From the NCBI GenBank assembly GCA_905116865.2, contig CAJHNH020004602.1, positions 1,794,495 through 1,858,494 on the forward strand: DNA of 64,000 nt, given 5' to 3'. A model generated the notes under the pieces. That model was not told the DNA's origin and searched no databases. It saw only the letters and a list, made by a program, of their open reading frames with translations. Positions within the stretch are counted from its first letter, which is position 1; each line of letters opens with the position of its first letter. The position numbers and the translations under genes were made by a program. Shown piece by piece: positions 58,254 through 64,000 of the stretch. The DNA is from Candidula unifasciata (lineage: Eukaryota > Mollusca > Gastropoda > Stylommatophora > Geomitridae).

Positions 58254-58512
58254 CCTCCATTTACCACGTACTTAGAATGGACATACAGAGACTTCCCCAC
58301 CAAGCCTTCATATGGTCACCAGAGGGTAAAAGAAAACAGGGAAGACCAAAAGAAACTCTCCGTAGAACCATCACAAGGGAGAGCTCAACCATGGGTCTCA
58401 GTCGCACTCAAGACCTACATCAAGTGGCAGGGAACCGACAGACGTGGAAAGCTATGACCTCTGCCCTATGCGCCATCTTTGGCACAAGAGGAATAACTAA
58501 CTAACCTATTTC
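58254..58512 (+). mobile_element. LINE 3'-end remnant, family L-C, with (CTAA) tail
   Basis: The plus frame reads YHVLRMDIQRLPHQAFIWSP, GKRKQGRPKETLRRTITRES and ALCAIFGTRGITN, then a stop and TAACTAACTAACC. It is the same C-terminal segment as 32478 with about two thirds identical residues. It is open through its C-terminus, but nothing upstream of the segment is present. Confidence 0.88.
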
Positions 58513-59187
58513 CTAGAGGCTGGGTGAATCCCAGGAACCAGCCGGTTTCGAACACCTGCCGTGGGCTACAGCGAGTCGCAGCTGGATTTGAACTGCACTA
58601 ACGCGGCTCCTTTACAGTTTTACAATTTTACATTAGTAAATAAGCAACGGTAATTGGCAGGCATTTAAACCTAATGTCGAAATAGACAAAAATATATGCA
58701 TTCTAATTGTAACTTAGATAGGTTGAACATGATATCGTTGTTGACATTACTGCTACTATTACAATGGAAATACCTTGGTGACTAGAACAGCCAGCCCTAG
58801 ATGAGACACGCAGGCCGGCCAATAGATACACATATCGTGAATGCATCTGGCTTAGAACATAAAGTACTGAATCTGTATAGAGACATGCACGTCTAAGCTG
58901 TTTGAAAGGGCACACGAGTAAGATATTCCACTTACTACAAATCACCTTCAGTGTGTCATTTGAAAAGTGGGTGGGAGGAGGGGGGGGGGGGGTGTTCAAA
59001 TTTCAAGTAAATATTTTCGAATGTTGTCAGTGTCAATAAGTATAGCTATGCGGAACTGCAATACAGGTGCGTACTATTTCCATGTGATATACCGTGAACC
59101 AGCATGCATCAATGTCTTCCTGTTCTACGTTATCCTTCTAATCCGTCACACCACTGAAAAAAAAGGTGTCTGTGTATAGTATCAGGT
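58513..59187. other. Intergenic stretch with one B-box-like word and poly-G
   Basis: GCTGGATTTGAACTGCAC (58580-58597) resembles a minus-strand B box without a matching A box. A G run lies at 58980-58992. Confidence 0.45.
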
Positions 59188-59445
59188 ACTCTCTAATAGT
59201 AAGGTTAGTTGCGTATCCTTTACAGGACGTTGCAGAACCAGCCCCAACAGCCCCTGGCTCTTGTGTGGTTTTTCTAGGCAAATTTATGTCCAGTAGTTTG
59301 CCATTGCTTCCTGGACGGTCGGCTTTCTTGATACCACTGTCGAAACCAACGCAAGGTGCATGGCCTGCAGCTGGGATTGAACCCGGCATCCCGGCATTAC
59401 AAAGCGTTTGCATAGAGTTAGCCACAGAGCCGACACTCTCGAATA
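59188..59445 (-). mobile_element. SINE-A copy 3 with 11-bp target duplication
   Basis: ACTCTCTAATA (59188-59198) and ACTCTCGAATA (59435-59445) differ at one base. The minus-strand head carries GTGGCTAACTCTATGCAAAC and GCCGGGTTCAATCCC. The end is GTAAAGGATACGCAACTAAC. Confidence 0.95.
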
Positions 59446-59460
59446 CAACTAGCAATGATT

Positions 59461-59548
59461 CGCGGGACACTTGGTAGACCACATGGGCCAGATTTGGCCC
59501 GCGGGACACTTGCTAGACCACATGGGCCAGATTTGGCCCGCGGGACGC
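59461..59548. repeat. 42-bp unit duplicated once
   Basis: CGGGACACTTGGTAGACCAC, ATGGGCCAGATTTGGCCCG is repeated with one change and then partly a third time. Confidence 0.93.
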
Positions 59549-60424
59549 CATTTAAAAAGCCGTGCCCTAAGCACTTAACTTGTGTTGTTGCCCTCCCACC
59601 CACCCGCATCCTTTTTCTCCGAGCGTTTTACACAGCGTTGTGGGCCTCTGTTTCCAAGGGCCCCTTAGACAACCACTCACAGGAATGAAATGTAAATAGT
59701 CACGTCACATACACAGATTAGCATAGGGCCCCTATGTTCGTGGGGCGCCCGAGCACGTGCCCATCATGCCTATGTGTTAAGACAGCACTGGTGCCCCCAT
59801 GCATGTAATTCAATATATATTCAATATTACACCATGAAAAAAATTATTTTTATTTGTCTAAATTAACTAAAACAGTAAAATCTCTATTATTTTTAATACT
59901 TCTACTGTATTTACATTTTATAATTTTTTTTCCTACTTTTTTTGCAACGTCCTTTTTGATCAGATCCCCACAACTAATTTTATGTACCGCATCTGCTTCT
60001 ATACGTAACTAGCAGTACTCACCACGCGTTGCTATGGCTCAATCTGGCAAAATCGCCTCCCCCACCCCTCCCCCTAAAAAGCAGCTCACGTCTCTAATAT
60101 GGATATCACGATCATTTTTTGCGCAGATGTAGAGATAGTCTGGTTTGCAGACTCTAGAATACGAAACTTATAAATGTGTCCTTATATCAGTTGACCTAGT
60201 ATTGGCAGCTCCCGTTAACAGTCAAAGATGCGGAAATAAATTTCTGTGCCGGGGCGGCACCAAAACAAAAACTGATGTGATCGTTGCTGAAGCTAAATAG
60301 TTCGTATTTTGTGTGACACATATATCAAAACACGCGCGTATTCGAATACAACGTTGTGTTGAAATTTTAAAGCAATCCGTGAAGAACTTTGGGAGATTAG
60401 CTTTAACAACCAACGGAACATTTA
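59549..60424. other. Intergenic stretch, nothing recognised
   Basis: No feature supported. Confidence 0.5.
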
Positions 60425-60690
60425 CATTTGGGGAAACAAGAATAGACCCACTGCCTACCCAACAGCATGTCGTAAGAGTCGACTAATTGGGAGCTTTCTT
60501 CGAAGTCGGAGTGCATTTGCCTGAGAGGCTAGGAACCAGCAGTCTGCATACAATGAGTCAGATCTGTCAAACGGACACAAACGCAACACTCAGTTTCTGG
60601 AACAGGACTGCAGCCCAGAAGTGGACGAACAATCAGAACTTTCCGCCGGAGTTTACAGCTGGTGAACGCAAAGAAGAAGAAGAAGATATC
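60425..60690 (+). mobile_element. Family C copy, head-truncated, with (AAG)n tail
   Basis: Enters at TTTGGGGAAACAAGAATAGA and keeps GCATGTCGTAAGAGTCGACT, GAAGTCGGAGTGCATTTGCC, AACGCAACACTCAGTTTCTG, GTGGACGAACAATCAGAACT and TTTACAGCTGGTGAACGCAA. It ends in AAGAAGAAGAAGA. Confidence 0.93.
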
Positions 60691-60747
60691 AATAAATGTA
60701 TGACCTACTGCAACTGCGTTTGCATTTGTTTTTTTTTCTCTCTCCAG

Positions 60748-60800
60748 ATATTACGAAATCGTATTTCTGGCTCCAGAAGAGCTGCTGTTGCTTCTACCAG
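60748..60800 (+). CDS. Candidate 53-nt internal exon
   Basis: A strong acceptor (TTTTTTTTTCTCTCTCCAG) is followed by 53 bases free of stops in at least one frame (encoding ILRNRISGSRRAAVASTR-like residues) and a strong donor CAGGTATGT. It lies 58 bp downstream of a family C repeat tail. No neighbouring exon was found, so paired splice sites by chance are entirely possible. Confidence 0.18.

Positions 60801-62118
<1,318 letters not shown>

Positions 62119-62187
<69 letters not shown>
62119..62187. repeat. (CT)n microsatellite
   Basis: A pure CT run of about 68 bp. Confidence 0.97.
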
Positions 62188-62189
<2 letters not shown>

Positions 62190-62439
62190 TTATCTTTTTC
62201 TCCCCTTTCCCTCTCTCTTTCACTCGCTGCCTCTCACTACCAAATTTGACTGAATATAATTTATTTATAAAGTAACACACATAATCCATGACATTATGAC
62301 ACAGTCAAAGATAATATTCACAAATGAGACAGGGACCTCTCAAAGAAAAGTCAAGGAAATCGCATATGTATACAAGTAAAAGATAAAAAGGAAGATATAT
62401 CCTGAACAAGCCGTGAGACTGAGGTAACTCATTCCTCGA

Positions 62440-63797
62440 CTGGGAAACGGTTTCTCCAGTAAACCTGGAGATGGAAGAGAGAAACACGCCAAATTGTCCC
62501 TAGAAACCTGGAGATGGAAGAGAGAAACACACCAAACTGTCTCTAGAAACCTGGAAATGAAAGAGAGAAACACGCCAAACTGTCTTTAGAAACATGAAGA
62601 TAGAAGAGAGAAACGCATCAAACTGTCTCTAGAATCCTGAAGATAGAAGAGAGATACTCGCCAAACTGTCTCTAGAAACCTGAAGATAGAAGAGAGATAC
62701 TCGCCAAACTGTCTCTAGAAACCTGAAGATAGAAGAGAGAAACACGCCAAACTGTCTCTAGAAACCTGAAGATAGAAGAGAGAAACGCGCTAAACTGTCT
62801 CTAGAAACCTGGAGATAGAAGAGAGAAAGACGCCAAACTGTCTCTAGAAACCTGGAGATAGAAGAGAGAAACACGCCAAACTGTCTCTAGAAACCTGGAG
62901 ATAGAAGAGAGAAACACGCCAAACTGTCTCTAGAAACCTGGAGATAGAAGAGAGAAGCACGTCAAACTGTCTCTAGAAACCTGGAGATAGAAAAGAGAAA
63001 CACGTCAAACTGTCTCTAGAAACCTGGAGATAAAAGAGAGAAACACGTCAAACTGTCTCTAGAAACCTGGAGATAGAAGAGAGAAGCACGTCAAACTGTC
63101 TCTAGAAACCTGGAGATAGAAGAGAGAAACACGTCAAACTGTCTCTAGAAACCTGGAGATAGAAGAGAGAAACACGCCAAACTGTCTCTAGAAACCTGGA
63201 GATAGAAGAGAGAAACACGTCAAACTGTCTCTAGAAACCTGGAGATAGAAGAGAGAAACACGTCAAACTGTCTCTAGAAACCTGGAGATAGAAGAGAGAA
63301 AGACGCCAAACTGTCTCTAGAAACCTGGAGATAGAAGAGAGAAACACGCCAAACTGTCTCTAGAAACCTGGAGATAGAAGAGAGAAACACGTCAAACTGT
63401 CTCTAGAAACCTGGAGATAGAAGAGAGAAACACGCCAAACTGTCTCTAGAAACCTGGAGATAGAAGAGAGAAGCACGTCAAACTGTCTCTAGAAACCTGG
63501 AGATAGAAGAGAGAAACACGTCAAACTGTCTCTAGAAACCTGGAGATAGAAGAGAGAAACACGCCAAACTGCCTCTAGAAACCTGGAGATAGAAGAGAGA
63601 AACACGTCAAACTGTCTCTAGAAACCTGGAGATAGAAGAGAGAAAGACGTCAAACTGTCTCTAGAAACCTGGAGATAGAAGAGAGAAAGACGCCAAACTG
63701 TCTCTAGAAACCTGGAGATAGAAGAGAGAAACACGCCAAACTGTCTCTAGAAACCTGGAGATAGAAGAGAGAAACACGCCAAACTGTGTCTAGTTAA
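62440..63797. repeat. 43-bp minisatellite M6
   Basis: About 31 units of 43 bp (GAAACCTGGAGATAGAAGAG, AGAAACACGCCAAACTGTCT, CTA). Left units (62450-62800) are more diverged (CCTGAAGAT, GATACTCGCC); right units are nearly uniform and alternate between CACGCC, CACGTC, GCACGTC and AGACGCC. Confidence 0.98.
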
Positions 63798-64000
63798 GAC
63801 ATCGGCCAGGCGACAATTTCAAGCGGTCTACATCACGGAGTCCACATAAAACAGTTTTGGACTGTAGTAAACCGGCTAAAGAGTCGGAGTATATTCAAAG
63901 TATCAAGAATGTACAGACATCTATAAATAATAGTGATAATGATGATCTCTGTCTATATCTGATGAGGTAAAATGTGCTCACACACGCATTTGCTTCTCTC
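63798..64000. other. Unique sequence at the window end
   Basis: No feature recognised. Confidence 0.5.

Noticed and set aside
62440..63797. Regular repeats considered as a CRISPR array
   Set aside because: Units are contiguous with no unique spacers, no cas genes are near, and the context is animal DNA.

Overview
This is animal (eukaryotic) DNA, almost certainly non-genic. It has no operons and no convincing complete host gene. What it does hold is decayed APE-type LINE retrotransposons, tRNA-derived SINEs with target-site duplications, several families of short dispersed repeats, and many long micro- and minisatellites. The LINE proteins resemble types common in marine invertebrates. A lophotrochozoan, perhaps a gastropod mollusc, is my best guess, but no gene settles it.

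Layout. 1-1265: 16-bp satellite. 2159-4402: a family-C repeat and a foldback inverted repeat. 4403-5046: (CTAA)n. 5938-7080: LINE remnant with an ATC tail, then three tandem copies of dispersed repeat G. 8085-9826: SINE-A, SINE-B and a C repeat. 10955-13800: the largest LINE (endonuclease, RT, C-terminal zinc finger). 14460-14800: GA/AT repeats inside two adjacent palindromes. 17198-21912: dense C/D/E repeats plus LINE pieces. 23404-26190: TTTC array, 28-bp minisatellite and C elements. 27295-27620: CTT array. 28605-30412: 50-bp minisatellite. 31205-37145: LINE ends, G copies, tRNA-like heads and a 56-bp minisatellite. 38764-41105: intact SINE-B and a LINE with RNase H but without its RT core. 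43690-45235: 29-bp and 35-bp minisatellites. 47455-48630: tRNA-like head, 13-bp array and LINE end. 49837-52835: E repeat, LINE end and GA array. 53741-55230: about 1.2 kb of tetranucleotide mosaic plus a trinucleotide array. 56165-60690: SINE-A copies, LINE ends and a C repeat. 61298-63797: AT, CT and 43-bp arrays.

How the pieces relate. Each retroelement family carries its own short tail repeat: (GAT)n for LINE family L-B, (CTAA)n for L-C, (AAG)n for C and (CGAT)n for E. Several long microsatellites in the window use the same units, so LINE and SINE tails may have seeded them. Two minisatellites lie inside or between halves of C elements. Only two weak exon candidates were found (35655-35837 minus, 60748-60800 plus). 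Nothing here resembles a defence system, biosynthetic cluster or other new multigene system; the interest lies in repeat biology.
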